Source: Styela clava (taxonomy: Eukaryota > Chordata > Ascidiacea > Stolidobranchia > Styelidae). From it: 64,000 bases of DNA. A model generated the notes under the pieces. The model was not told where the DNA came from. It worked only from the letters and a program-made list of their open reading frames with translations, and made no database searches. Shown here in pieces: positions 49,577 through 62,998 of the stretch; within the stretch, counting starts at the first letter, position 1; the number at the start of each line of letters is the position of its first letter. The position numbers were made by a program, and so were the translations under genes. The stretch is from NCBI RefSeq assembly GCF_964204865.1, contig NC_135251.1:16616001-16680000 (forward strand), written 5' to 3'.

Positions 49577-49709
49577 AGTATTTTTGGATCACAAGGCGCA
49601 CTGGGTTATAAGGCACACTGTTAATAAATTGCCTAAATTGGGGTTTTGTCCATACATAAGGTGCACAAAAAAGTGATTTAAAGTGCGCCTTATGATCCGT
49701 AAAATACTG
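49577..49709. mobile_element. Miniature inverted-repeat element downstream of NIM1K (~133 bp)
   Basis: AGTATTTTTGGATCACAAGG at the left is inverted at the right as CCTTATGATCCGTAAAATACT minus its first base. The interior repeats AAGGCGCAC/AAGGCACAC. The target duplication is unclear. Confidence 0.7.
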
Positions 49710-52346
49710 TGTGATGAATAATAATTGATGTCTTTGAATTTAGATTCCATTTGAAATTGCTAGATTCATTGAAAATTACTGCATAGGTCTTCATAATGTC
49801 ACTTTATTTAAATCATTAGCGTGAGTTCATATTTCAGCACTTTAATCTAATGCCTCTAATTTTTTATCTTGTTAACACATTTTATATTTGTTTTCCTTAC
49901 CTCAAAAATATCCGCACAATCACATAAACCGTTAATGTCGTACTCGTCACAGATCTATTTACCTTAATTATCGTAAGACATTTTTTAAAATTTCATTTTT
50001 TCTGTTTTTACATTACAAATTATTTTCATATATAGAGTTGAAATTTACTATTCTAAGAGTAACTGTAAATATTGTTATAAGAAAATGTCTCGTACACTTG
50101 AAATATCTTGTCTTTTGGTCTATGAAATATCAAAATTTCTATTTACATTGAGTGCTGGCGAAATCACAAAATTTCCATCCGACTAAAATCCCACTGTGAA
50201 TTCCTGGTCTACAAAAGTTTAGACTCCAGCCAAGGATGTCTTAAACAATTCAAATACATTTGGACTTCATATTTGAATTTAAGAGTAATTTAGAATTTTT
50301 ATTTGAAAATTGGGATTTTCAGCTGTCAGTCAAGCAGATCAAAATGTACGATATCTAACACAACAAACAACAAAAAGGAAACAATGACCTTCATAATTAT
50401 TTATGTTGTTTTAGATATGATCAACATGAAGATATAGTGATTCACATAATTTATTACATAAACTTGACCCCATTTCGAATGTATTCGGAAATATTTTTTC
50501 AGAATGTATACGAAATAGTGGAATATCGCCTTTGGCCATCCCTGACTTCAGCTCCTTAGCGATGACTTTGACTTTTAAAACTTTGTCATTGGCAAACCTG
50601 AATTAGTTTTAGTCGAATATTCTCACTCAGTCTAGAATACTAATCCCTGCTTCAGAGAGTTCATTTTGTTTTACTATTTTTAATGAGAAATTTTAAAACC
50701 AGTACTAAAAACGTTTTCATACTTAAATGATGTTGGAATAATTCAAATTAGTGTTTTCCGACTGTATGAAATACTCGCGTTAGAAGTCGATTTCATATTT
50801 CAATGCTTTGAAATTCATGTCAAAATTTGTTTTCCTGTAGAATCATTACATCATATTATTTGAAACTCCCCCATCAGAATTTTTATGTGTTCTACGTTGA
50901 AATATATTTAGAATAATTTCTGGTTGCCAGTTTTCTTAGTGAATGTAATTTGTCTGAATGATCTTTACCGTAATTCTGTTTTACAGTTCTGTATATGTTT
51001 TATTTAAATATCATGAATTACCAATTGTTCAGTAAAATCATATTTTCACTGTTAAACTATTTTATGGTTGATGTAACATCTCAATTTATTTCAAGCAAAA
51101 ATTTATTAGTGATATACAATTTTTACATTTAGTTTAGATGAAGACATCATGCCTGTACCCCACCCGCATCATCTTTAGCCTTTGTGATTAATTTGTTAAA
51201 ATTTGGATTGCCATGCATTGCTAACTTCTTAGTACCCACAGTTCTATTTGGAAATATAAAGAATCATTTTATCCCAATGAGTCACTATTGTCATTGTTGG
51301 GCAGTGTTACTAATGTCACATCCACTCACAGTTTCTGCTCATCAATACTGCTTTTTGACTGTTTATGTTATTAGCATATCGTTTTTTATATTTTTTTTAA
51401 CACAATGGTGTTGAATGAAACTTTGTCTGTTATTTTTGCCATCAAACAGTATTGTTTTAAATGTATAAAGTTCAATTTATTTATTCAGTAACACTGTACT
51501 ATTGAATAACACTCCATTAGTAGCTATATTTTAAGTTGTGAAGTACAATTACATTTTTATTAAATGATTTGTGTAAAACTCCAGTCAATCTGTTATTTTA
51601 TATAAGGTGAGGTTTTCAGGAATTCTTTGAGTCGAAATTGAATTTTTTGTATGGCTTGATCTAGGTATTAGTAAATGCGCCAGCCATGTCTGATTATTGT
51701 TGACTGTCATAATGATGAAAATAAAGTAAATATCAGTAAAAAAAAGCAACGGCGCTCTACAGTATTTACTGTGTAGAAATGATTGGCCTTTTAGCTAAAC
51801 GACGATTGGACCGACTTTGAAAATACGATCAACAATTTGATTGAACCGACTTTGAAAACACTAGCCACAATTCCAAAGTATTCTTTAGTCCCAGTATACA
51901 ACATAAAGCAGTCGATGATATACGTAGGGTGTTGCACGTAGCTTCCTCCGCTATCAAGTTCATGCGTATGAAAACAAATAACTGGCTAACTATTAACTAA
52001 TCACATACCCGACATGAAAAAACCCGATACCGTGGTTCGCCATCTAAATACGCCGTCTTATCCTATTTCCTCTCCCCCAGGATAAAGATGTAAATTCTAT
52101 CCTAACAACGTGTATTTTTGTATTGAAACAGTACAGAAACTCATATTATGCTCATGTGAATATACAGATGCAAGTGTAGTGTAAGTGAAGCAATATGTAC
52201 TATTTATAGTGAATACACAAGTAATACAAATACGGGATGAATATATAATAACGTAGCTAGCTGGCGTACGACGTCAGAATCGTCCTGCGGAAGAACAAGA
52301 GAACCAACGTATACGCATCGAGAAGAGGCGTAGGACATATGTGTTA
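49710..52346. other. 3' untranslated or intergenic sequence, no further gene recognised
   Basis: AT-rich throughout, with no splice-consistent coding blocks. Part may be a long 3' UTR of the kinase. Confidence 0.45.
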
Positions 52347-52441
52347 GTAGTGGCGGCGCGTCAATAGGGCCAACCGGGGCAATGTTTTGTTTTTTCGGTA
52401 TACTAAAAAATATTCGAAAAATACCTCAATATCGGTTGCAC

Positions 52442-55400
52442 CAATGACATTAAACAACATGATGCGCAACTCCGGCATTTTTGTCCGAAGATCGTATTCG
52501 ATAGCACGCTCCAATGCACATACTTGACGAGACGAAAACGAGCGGATGTGTGCTGCTTTCAAGGCGTAGCACGAATGGTGTTCGTGCCTGCTTTGACAGT
52601 TGTTGTCGATTTTAATGATATTTTTGAAAGTTGGGGTAAAAAGAAATCGGTAAAAGGTAAGGTGAATACTATTGTTGTATATCACACCCGGGCATCGCAC
52701 TGTTAAGTACATGTGGGAAAGCCAGCCTTTGTCAAATACTACGAAGTTATTAATTCAGTACGGTACGTAGTTGCCCATTTGCCGAAATTACATATTTACT
52801 TACCCGTTATGGTTTCAAATAGTTCATGCACCTCCAGTTAGATTTTTTTAATCAGTGAGGATATATACTCATTGTTGATTGCTGCTCATTGTAACATACT
52901 ATTACGCATTCACTTTTATTTGCGTATTGAATCAAAGTGTTAACAAGTTCACCTAACATTTCACTCATACCGGTCTATATTGTATAGTCTGATTTCTCAA
53001 GTATTTGGAGCCACGAATGCTTGTAATTTTCTGACTAAACCCTTTTATTAGTTGGTTTATATACCAAATTCAGTAAAATATTTTTTAAATAAAACATGAG
53101 ATATTGGATTTATTAGCTTTTCCATTCTGAATCATATAGACTGCTTTATTTATTCTTAACGAAAATTAATAAATCTCCTCTCTTTCTTCAGATGTGAAAG
53201 TTGTGGACAAACCTGTCTAAGCATTGTGAGACTCTTGCAGCACAAGAGGCAATAGCAGAAATAGTAAGTATATCAATCAAGAAATTAAGCCGACATAAAG
53301 CAAAACTTTCAACTATTCGTCTAATCTCAATTTCCTATTATTTATTCACAGGACAACTATAGCAGACGGAGAGATATCAGAAGTCTGGCGACATATCAGT
53401 GACAGTGTGATTCCAAGAAATATAATGCAATTGAAAATAGAAATTTGCAATAGAAAAACAACCTATGGAGGCATGCAAAGACATTTGACCCTCCGGTAGA
53501 GTTGTGTATGGCCCCCACATCCTGCAGGGCTTGAGGAAAATAACTAAAAATTCCAAAGCGTAAGATTGCTTGAGCGGTCTTATTTGTAAAAAGGCACAAA
53601 ACACGCCAGACATAATTAAAACAGCTTTGGAAATGAGGATTACGGGTACCTCACTGCACCTGTGTTATATTTGGTTCATCAACTTTTGGTAGTACTATAG
53701 AAGAAATTCCGGAAGGGGTATAATCATCATTCATGATAAAATACTATCATATATTTTTTGAACAACTTCAATCTAGACCAGGGATCTCAAACTCGCGGCC
53801 CAGAGAACTTCCAGTGCGGCCCTCGATTAACAATAATTGTAATAGTATTTTGGAAGTTTTTTTTTTATCTAAATGTAATAGATTTTTCAAACCTTCTAAA
53901 GTGAAATTGATTATTCACACAGAAAACAATTTACTGAAAGTAGTTTTGGAATATTGATTTTTTTTGTCCACATTTTGACCCAATTAAGAATACACATCAA
54001 GCTAGCAAAAGAATACTTGAATAAAACACCTGAGTAATTAAATTAAACGCAAAGTACATGAAGAAGGTGGCATTTTCGAAGAGAATGGGAGTTGTAACAT
54101 TTCTGCTCTTCACAAAATTCTGAAGCACATTGTTTAATTTGTCATATTTCCATCAATACAATCAAAAAACACAATAAGCTCAGCAGTCAATATGACAAAT
54201 TCGAAGACCAACTTCGAACAGAAAATTTCCATGTGTTTGTATATTAATATAATTATACAACGACTTAGTTACTAAAAATCAATATCAATAATAATTCAAG
54301 CAATCCTATGCCACGCAATGTAGTGCGAAATGTCTTGTCGAAAAAATCTGTCATTTGTTTTTTTACTGATCTATACATGAAATGATAAAAGTAACTTTTT
54401 TGCATTACTGGAATTAATTAAACATTCGTAAAGATCCAGATAAACCCATGATCATGTGGCCTCGTTAGTTAGAGTTGGTACTATAAAATCATTTCAGACT
54501 GGCCTTAGTATGCTGGTGACACAAAAAAGATGCCAAACGCCAGGACAAATGTAATTATTAAAACATTGAGTTTATACTGTAGTATTTTTGTTAATTTTAG
54601 GTTCATATATTTGGATTAAGTTATTTTTAGTGTATGTATTATTCTTTCCTTATTCAAAGCTTGTTCAAAAATGATTTTGATGGTTGTACATAGAATTTTA
54701 CGATTTTTTATAATAAATACTGTAACTTGCAAATGTTGCAATAATAGTGGAATGCAAATATTAATATGTAATTGCATTTGAAATTGAAGAAAATAATAAA
54801 ACTTAATCCAACTGTTTAGTTGCATCACAATATATGTCACAAACTAAAACTATCTTAAAAATATCTTTTTAAGTATACATTATCAAAAACTGTTTGCGGC
54901 TCTTTTTACAATTTTCAAAATGCAATGCGGCTCTCGAAAACCCATGAGTTTGACACCACTGATCTATTCTAGACGATTCAAGCATTGCTTTGGGAGATTA
55001 TATCACTTCAATTAAATTGAAATAATCTCGCTATATTAAATACAAAATCGTTGCTATCATAAAGGTAAACCAATTCAGCCACTCGAAATATATTGGCCTT
55101 CACAAAGCAATGGAGGCAAAATTGAGAGTTCATGAGCTATGAACATTTGTCTTTTTCTTTGTCTTGAACTTTCCATACTCCACAGCCCCTATTAATTTTT
55201 TTTATTTTTAATTACCATGTGATGGTCATACATATCTTTAACTTGTATTTTCTGTCATGATGTATTATCTCAATGTGCCAAACTATTAATTAGTGTGCAT
55301 ATTTTGCTTCCAGATGACATAAATGTATTGTCATGTTTATTACCTCAGCTTGGAGTATTGACAAGAAAAAGGTGCCAGTAAATTAGGTAAAAAAATTTTC

Positions 55401-56248
55401 AACTCATTGTTATAATCAGACTTCACAATCAATAGGAATTATAAACAGCCAACAATCAGTGAGAATTATATGCGAAATCCCTCAGAATAAATTTGTCTAA
55501 AATCGGAGGAAGGCAAAAAATATAGGTAGTTTCCATCCACACAAGCATTTCAAGGAGACTTGCTCGAGCCAAACTAAATGAGCATCGTCAGGTGATCGGT
55601 AAGGCTGCAAGTTGAATTCAGCGCTGCAACCTCCTGCATAGAAGATAATATTAATTAGTGGGCTATGAGCTAAATTCCTAAATTTAAACAAACCTCTATG
55701 ATGCATTATGTACCAGCAATGTTACCTACGATTAACTGAATATGTAATATGTCTAATAAATTCACCTACAAAAGCAAGTTCGATAGGTGCAAACTTTGTG
55801 TTATGGAATTGTATCGCAGCACAGTTTTGTATGACACCCTCTTTAAATGAAATTTCAATGATTAAGCGCAAACATTAAAATTACTAACTTTGAACTTTGT
55901 CATTATCTGCAAAATGTTCCACACAAATCTTTCCGCTATCGCGTTTGTAATCTTCTCTGATAAAAAAAAACGTCTATGATGTCCAGAATTGCTCTTTACA
56001 GCTTGCCTGTTATTCCAGCTTTCCAAGTAAGCAAAACTTCTTAGATATAGAGATTATTTTGTTTCGTTACAGGCGCAAAAAGGCAGGTACTACACGTAAA
56101 AAAGACGCCGAGTAGCAAAAGCGAGCGGAAAACGGACGCGAAAGGCGACGAGAAATATGTGCATTGGAGCGTATCATGAAATACAATGTTTTGCCTGTAG
56201 TCTTATGGAGTGACGTCAGAGTTGCCTATCATGTTGTTTAATGTCATT
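52442..56248 (+). mobile_element. 3.8-kb non-autonomous inverted-repeat element, copy A
   Basis: Termini AATGACATTAAACAACATGA and TCATGTTGTTTAATGTCATT are perfectly inverted over 21 bp, and the match continues imperfectly to ~100 bp (for example ACGCTCCAATGCACATA at 52508 and inverted near 56160). Target duplication GGTTGCAC at 52434-52441 and 56249-56256. The longest frames are under 125 codons, overlap the terminal repeats and show no transposase motif. It sits in the 5' untranslated part of the host hAT. Confidence 0.9.
53779..54961. mobile_element. Nested hAT-type element (1183 bp) in copy A
   Basis: Ends CAGGGATCTCAAACTCGCGG and ATGAGTTTGACACCACTG are inverted over ~15 bp. Inner flanks are rich in GCGGCCC/GCGGCTC. 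Flanks ATCTAGAC and ATCTATTC agree at six of eight. Present at the same place in copy B, so it predates the spread of the 3.8-kb element. Confidence 0.8.
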
Positions 56249-56256
56249 GGTTGCAC

Positions 56257-56688
56257 AGACTGTCTACACTAGCCATATTCTCCCGACATGGTTCATTTTT
56301 CGCTCGCAAAGCCTTCGCCGAACGTCGACGGGGCGACGCCGATTTTGCCCCGGTTGCTCATTGTATATCGTATTCTCTCTTTTATCTTCCACTCGCCGCG
56401 GTTGTCTCGTTTGTTTTCTGTTTCTTTTACTAAATCATCGGGGCTAGCCCCGAAATTATGACGACACAATGCCGACGTTTCTTACAACAACGTGTTGACA
56501 TATTCACGCATTCCTTCTCGTTCGTTGGTTGCTTGAAGTGTTGATAGTTTCCTCGCCTTCGTTTTTGTCGCTTGTTTCGCTATTTGAATCAGTTAGAGAC
56601 CTTTAGTTCATTTGCTTTCGATTTTCCACATTCCTTTTGAGCTCCTCACTTCTTTCCGGCTTCGCATTTCTTAGCCTTAGACCTCATA
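56257..56688 (+). other. 5' untranslated segment of the host hAT
   Basis: Host-transposon sequence between insertion A and the transposase start; probably holds its promoter. No coding feature is recognised. Confidence 0.5.
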
Positions 56689-57188
56689 ATGAATAAGGTT
56701 GATGCACTACTTCGCACTCCGTTTTCGCAGCTGCCGCTGGAACAAAAATTAGAGGTACAACGTCTTGGGCCTTATCAACCAAAAAATTGTTCACTGGAAC
56801 AATCCCATGACGGAGGAAAGCGTCGGCGTACATTCTGCGCAGAAACTTGGTTTAAAAAAAACACAAATGGTTGTGTTACAGCGAGGACAAAAATGCACTT
56901 TTTTGTTTTTATTGCCTACTTTTTGCTAACGCCCGTGACTCACCACTCACGTTGGTGTAAATTTGGTTTTAGAGATCTTAAACATCTTTCCGAGCGTGCC
57001 AGGGATCATCAATCTTCTATGGAGCATCTGGACAATGCAGTAAAATACCGAACATTCGGAAATGTTAATATTGCAGCACAGTTGGATGAAGGACGCGCGG
57101 TTTCTATTCGTCGGCACAACCAAAACGTCGAGAAAAACCGCCATGTTCTCGGTCGATTGATAGATGTTTTGAAGTTCATTGGTTGTCA

Positions 57189-60100
57189 CAATGACATTAA
57201 ACAACATGATGCGCAACTCCGGCATTTTTGTCCGAAGATCGTATTCGATAGCACGCTCCAATGCACATACTTGACGAGACGAAAACGAGCGGATGTGTGC
57301 TGCTTTCAAGGCGTAGCACGAATGGTGTTCGTGCCTGCTTTGACAGTTGTTGTCGATTTTAATGATATTTTTGAAAGTTGGGGTAAAAAGAAATCGGTAA
57401 AAGGTAAGGTGAATACTATTGTTGTATATCACACCCGGGCATCGCACTGTTAAGTACATGTGGGAAAGCCAGCCTTTGTCAAATACTACGAAGTTATTAA
57501 TTCAGTACGGTACGTAGTTGCCCATTTGCCGAAATTACATATTTACTTACCCGTTATGGTTTCAAATAGTTCATGCACCTCCAGTTATATTTTTTTAATC
57601 AGTGAGGATATATACTCATTGTTGATTGCTGCTCATTGTAACATACTATTACGCATTCACTTTTATTTGCGTATTGACTCAAAGTGTTAACAAGTTCACC
57701 TAACATTTCACTCATACCGGTCTATATTGTATAGTCTGATTTCTCAAGTATTTGGAGCCACGAATGCTTGTAATTTTCTGACTAAACCCTTTTATTAGTT
57801 GGTTTATATACCAAATTCAGTAAAATATTTTTTAAATAAAACATGAGATATTGGATTTATTAGCTTTTCCATTCTGAATCATATAGACTGCTTTATTTAT
57901 TCTTAACGAAAATTAATAAATCTCCTCTCTTTCTTCAGATGTGAAAGTTGTGGACAAACCTGTCTAAGCATTGTGAGACTCTTGCAGCACAAGAGGCAAT
58001 AGCAGAAATAGTAAGTATATCAATCAAGAAATTAAGCCGACATAAAGCAAAACTTTCAACTATTCGTCTAGACGGGGAGATATCAGATAGCAGACGGGGA
58101 GATATCAGAAGTCTGGCGACATATCAGTGACAGTGTGATTCCAAGAAATATAATGCAATTGAAAATGAAATTTGCAATAGAAAAACAACCTATGGAGGCA
58201 TGCAAAGACATTTGACTCTCCGGTAGAGTTGTGTATGGCCCCCACATCCTGCAGGGCTTGAGGAAAATAACTAAAAATTCCAAAGCGTAAGATTGCTTAA
58301 GCGGTCTTATTTGTAAAAAGGCACAAAACACGCCAGACATACTTAAAACAGCTTTGGAAATGAGGATTACGGGTACCTCACTGCACCTGTGTTATATTTG
58401 GTTCATCAACTTTTGGTAGTACTATAGAAGAAATTCCGGAAGGGGTATAATCATCATTCATGATAAAATACTATCATATATTTTTTGAACAACTTCAATC
58501 TAGACCAGGGATCTCAAACTCGCGGCCCCAGAGAACTTCCAGTGCGGCCCTCGATTAACAATAATTGTAATAGTATTTTGGAAGTTTTTTTTTTTATCTA
58601 AATGTAATAGATTTTTCAAACCTTCTAAAGTGAAATTGATTATTCACACAGAAAACAATTTACTGAAAGTAGTTTTGGAATATTGATTTTTTTTGTCCAC
58701 ATTTTGACCCAATTAAGAATACACATCAAGCTAGCAAAAGAATACTTGAATAAAACACTTGAGTAATTAAATTAAACGCAAAGTACATGGAGAAGGTGGC
58801 ATTTTCGAAGAAAATGGGAGTTGTAACATTTCTGCTCTTCACAAAATTCTGAAGCACATTGTTTAATTTGTCATATTTCCATCAATACAATCAAAAAACA
58901 CAATAAGCTCAGCAGTCAATATGACAAATTCGAAGACCAACTTCGAACAGAAAATTTCCATGTGTTTGTATATTAATATAATTATACAACGACTTAGTTA
59001 CTAAAAATCAATATCAATAATAATTCAAGCAATCCTATGCCACGCAATGTAGTGCGAAATGTCTTGTCGAAAAAATCTGTCATTTGTTTTTTTACTGATC
59101 TATACATGAAATGATAAAAGTAACTTTTTTGCATTACTGGAATTAATTAAACATTCGTAAAGATCCAGATAAACCCATGATCATGTGGCCTCGTTAGTTA
59201 GAGTTGGTACTATAAAATCATTTCAGACTGGCCTTAGTATGCTGGTGACACAAAAAAGATGCCAAACGCCAGGACAAATGTAATTATTAAAACAATGATT
59301 TATACTGTAATATTTTTGTTAATTTTAGGTTCATATATTTAGATTAAGTTGTTTTTAGTGTATGTATCATTCTTTCCTTATTCAAAGCTTGTTCAAAAAT
59401 GATTTTGATGGTTGTACATAGAATTTTACGATTTTTTATAATAAATACTGTAACTTGCAAATGTTGCAATAATAGTGGAATGCAAATATTAATATGTAAT
59501 TGCATTTGAAATTGAAGAAAATAATAAAACTTAATCCAACTGTTTAGTTGCATTACAATATATGCCACAAACTAAAACTATCTTAAAAATATCTTTTAAG
59601 TATACATTATCAAAAACTGTTTGCGGCTCTTTTTACAATTTTCAAAATGCAATGCGGCTCTCAAAAACCCATGAGTTTGACACCACTGATCTATTCTAGA
59701 CGATTCAAGCATTGCTTTGGGAGATTATATCACTTCAATTAAATTGAAATAATCTCGCTATATTAAATACAAAATCGTTGCTATCATAAAGGTAAACCAA
59801 TTCAGCCACTCGAAATATATTGGCCTTCACAAAGCAATGGAGGCAAAATTGAGAGTTCATGAGCTATGAACATTTGTCTTTTTCTTTGTCTTGAACTTTC
59901 CATACTCCACAGCCCCTATTAATTTTTTTTAATTTTAATTACCATGTGATGGTCATACATATCTTTAACTTGTATTTTCTGTCATGATGTATTATCTCAA
60001 TGTGCCAAACTATTAATTAGTGTGCATATTTTGCTTCCAGATGACATAAATGTAGTGTCATGTTTATTACCTCAGCTTGGAGTATTGACAAGAAAAAGGT

Positions 60101-60978
60101 GCCAGTAAATTAGGTTAAAAAAATTCTCAACTCATTGTTATAATCAGAATTCACAATCAATAGGAATTATAAACAGCCAACAATCAGTGAGAATTATATG
60201 CGAAATCCCTCAGAATAAATTTGTCTAAAATCGGAGGAAGGCAAAAAATATAGGTAGTTTCCATCCACACAAGCATTTCAAGGAGACTTGCTCGAGCCAA
60301 ACTAAATGAGCATCGTCAGGTGATCGGTAAGGCTGCAAGTTGAATTCAGCCCTGCAACCTCCTGCATAAAAGATAATATTAATTAGTGGGCTATGAGCTA
60401 AATTCCTAAATTTAAACAAACCTCTATGATGCATTATGTACAAGCAATGTTACCTACGATTAACTGAATTTGTAATATGTCTAATAAATTCACCTACAAA
60501 AGCAAGTTCGATAGGTGCAAACTTTGTGTTATAGAATTGTATCGCAGCAAAGTTTTGTATGACACCCTCTTTAAATGAAAATTTCAATGATTAAGCGCAA
60601 ACAATAAAATTACTAACTTTGAACTTTGTCATTATCTGCAAAATGTTCCACACAAATCTTTCCGCTATCGCGTTTGTAATCTTCTCTGATAAAAAAAAAA
60701 CGTCTATGATGTCCAGAATTGCTCTTTACAGCTTGCCTGTTATTCCAGCTTTCCAAGTAAGCAAAACTTCTTAGATATAGAGATTATTTTGTTTCGTTAC
60801 AGGCGCAAAAAGGCAGGTACTACACGTAAAAAAGACGCCGAGTAGCAAAAGCGAGCGGAAAACGGACGCGAAAGGCGACGAGAAATATGTGCATTGGAGC
60901 GTATCATGAAATACAATGTTTTGCCTGTAGTCTTATGGAGTGACGTCAGAGTTGCCTATCATGTTGTTTAATGTCATT
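57189..60978 (+). mobile_element. 3.8-kb non-autonomous inverted-repeat element, copy B
   Basis: Nearly identical to copy A over its whole length, in the same orientation, 3790 bp, with the same termini. Target duplication GGTTGTCA (57181-57188 and 60979-60986), or nine bases GGTTGTCAC if the element is taken to start at AATGAC. Inserted at codon 166-167 of the host transposase frame. Small differences from copy A include a short rearrangement near 58070-58100. No transposase gene. Confidence 0.93.
58506..59688. mobile_element. Nested hAT-type element (1183 bp) in copy B
   Basis: Same insertion point, ends and length as the nested element in copy A. Confidence 0.8.
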
Positions 60979-62998
60979 GGTTGTCACGAGCTGTCCCTCC
61001 GTGGGCACGATGAACGGGCTGGCTCTTCTAATAGAGGGGTATTTTTGGATATGGTGGAATACACCCCATCCCTAGATACAGTATTGAGAGATCATCTTGA
61101 TGCCGCAACTGTTTCGAAAGGGACATCTAAGGATATCCAAAATGATTTGCTCGACTCAATGTATAAAATTTATTTACAACATTTGGCTCTGGAAATTGAG
61201 AATTGCCAGTTCCTTTCGATTCAGTCTGACGAGACAACTGACATCACGTGCGTTTCCCAACTGGCTGTGATTTTTCGGTTTGTGAAAGATGGTAAACCTA
61301 CCGAGAGATTTCACAGCTTTGTACCAATCGTTGATCGCACGGCTTGCGGGATATCGGCTGTACTGAAAGAAGTGTTACAGCCTTACAACGCGAAGTCAAA
61401 ATTGATAGCTCAAACTTATGACGGCGCGGCAGTCATGTGTGGGTCGAAACATGGTGTTCAAGTTTATATAAAAGAAGATTTTCCTCATGCGCATTTTTTA
61501 CATTGTTATGCACACCAATTTAACCTCGTTAGTCGTTATTAAAAATATGTGTCTTGATCCCCCTCTCGTCCGTATATTTTTTGCAAATGTTTCGGGGTTT
61601 TCTTCATTTTTTTCCGTTTCGCCGAAGCGCTCTGACCTCCTTCGCCAGATATGTAGCCGCCGTCTCCCAGCTTGTGCACCAACACGTTGGAACTTCTAAT
61701 CACGCGTGGTGCAGGGCGTGTCCGAAATTAGGTCTGAGCTCATTGAGTGTTTCAATGGCATTCAGAGCTCTCCGGTTTGGGACGAACGCTCTGTGAGGGA
61801 GGCGGCATGTCTAAAGCGTCTGCTAGAAGATGGTGAGTTTTCATTTTTTCTCGCTTTTTTCTCCACAATATTCTATCACGTGGATGTATTATACGGCGCA
61901 TTGCAGTCAAGGCTAATGGATGGAGCGTCTGTGCAGTCGTGTATTTCAGACTTCTGCGATGCTGTATCTCGTATCCGGGAAACAAAAAAATACGACGACA
62001 CATGGAGTGCTTCTTTACGCCGCGGGCAAACAACGCAGCGTTTGATTTTGTCTGCAAAGGAATGCTGTGACATTCTGGTGAATCAAATAGGCGATCGTCT
62101 GCGCACTGAACACCTTGTCGCGTTCTCTTTGATGAACCCCAAAAATTTTTCAAAATTTGCACGTCAATTTCCCATCCATTTGTTGGCTGCTGTCTCCAAA
62201 TTTTACCCCATGATAAACGTGGGTAAATTGGAAAATGAATTGCGATTTAAATTTTTTGAACATCACATCAACTTGCGCGCTCTATGGGTTCCTCATAGAT
62301 AACACTCTATTAACTACCTTTGCGGCGTCTGCCAAATTTCTGGACATCATTTTGACGACGCCTATTTCTTCCGCCGACGCAGAGCGAACATTCAGCACGC
62401 TGAAGCGTATTAAAACGTATCTCAGAAACACAATGAAGCAAGATAGATTAAATTCCTTGGCTGTTTTATCCATTCACAGAGACGTTATTTCTGGGATGCA
62501 TGACTTTAATCAGCGCGTTATTGAGCATTTTGCTTCCAAGAAACCGCGGTGTGTTGCATATATGTTCAAGCAGTAGAAGTCTAGCAGCATATATATCTAT
62601 GAGTGAGCGACGCATGTCCTTATCTTTGCATTAACTTTCCTTTCTTCATAGTAACGTTTTAAACCTTATTTTAGGTTTTGTCTGCTTTCCCGAAGTTTCT
62701 GTTAATATGTCATTGTATTTATCTGGGTAAATATTGCCTTTCCTTTTGAAAGAGGTTTCAAAATAAACTATGTCTATATTTATTAATCCCTTGACTTGGA
62801 CCGGTTTTAAAGACACTTTCTTATCGTTAAAAATTGTCGCTTTTGCCGATTGGTTGTTACCGATGGAAGGGTTTTTATTCTCATAAAATGATGGGAGAAC
62901 TTACAGCGCTCATCCTGTCCCCGTAGATGGGGGTGACTTGGTCCCGCAGTAGCTTGCCCCGGTTGTCAAAATGACCACGCGCCGCCACTGAAGTGTTA

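Larger units (their letters stand above)
56689..62576 (+). pseudogene. hAT transposase (zinc finger MYM-type 1-like), disrupted
   Basis: Part 1, 56689-57189: a TTF/ZMYM-type N-terminus (RRRTFCAETWF, GFRDLKHLSER), although the usual paired cysteines after it are mostly replaced by hydrophobic residues. Insertion B then splits the frame. Part 2, 60988-61542: LSLRGHDE, then the DDE-fold core QSDETTDI and AQTYDGAAVMCG, ending prematurely after CYAHQFNLV. Parts 3-5 lie in other frames to 62576 and include WSASLRRGQ and the hAT dimerisation block PISSADAERTFSTLKRIKTY. At least three frameshifts (~61535, ~61700, 62235-62300) plus insertion B make it inactive. Deleting insertion B and one target repeat keeps parts 1 and 2 in one frame. 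Confidence 0.9.
52347..62990 (+). mobile_element. hAT transposon (ZMYM1-like) interrupted by two copies of another element
   Basis: Left terminus TAGTGGCGGCGCGT (from ~52348) and right terminus ACGCGCCGCCACTG (ending 62990) are inverted. CAACCGGGGCAA continues the match on both sides. Flanks ATGTGTTA (52339-52346) and AAGTGTTA (62991-62998) agree at seven of eight bases, fitting the 8-bp hAT target duplication. Removing the two 3.8-kb insertions and one target duplication each leaves about 3.03 kb, a normal size for an autonomous hAT. It encodes one transposase in + orientation, now decayed. Confidence 0.88.

Noticed and set aside
52344..52712. 122-codon minus-strand frame in copy A
   Set aside because: It crosses the border between the host hAT and the inserted element and overlaps the terminal inverted repeat.
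56947..57459. 170-codon minus-strand frame
   Set aside because: It spans the host hAT and the end of insertion B, so it cannot be an old gene. The plus strand carries the transposase.
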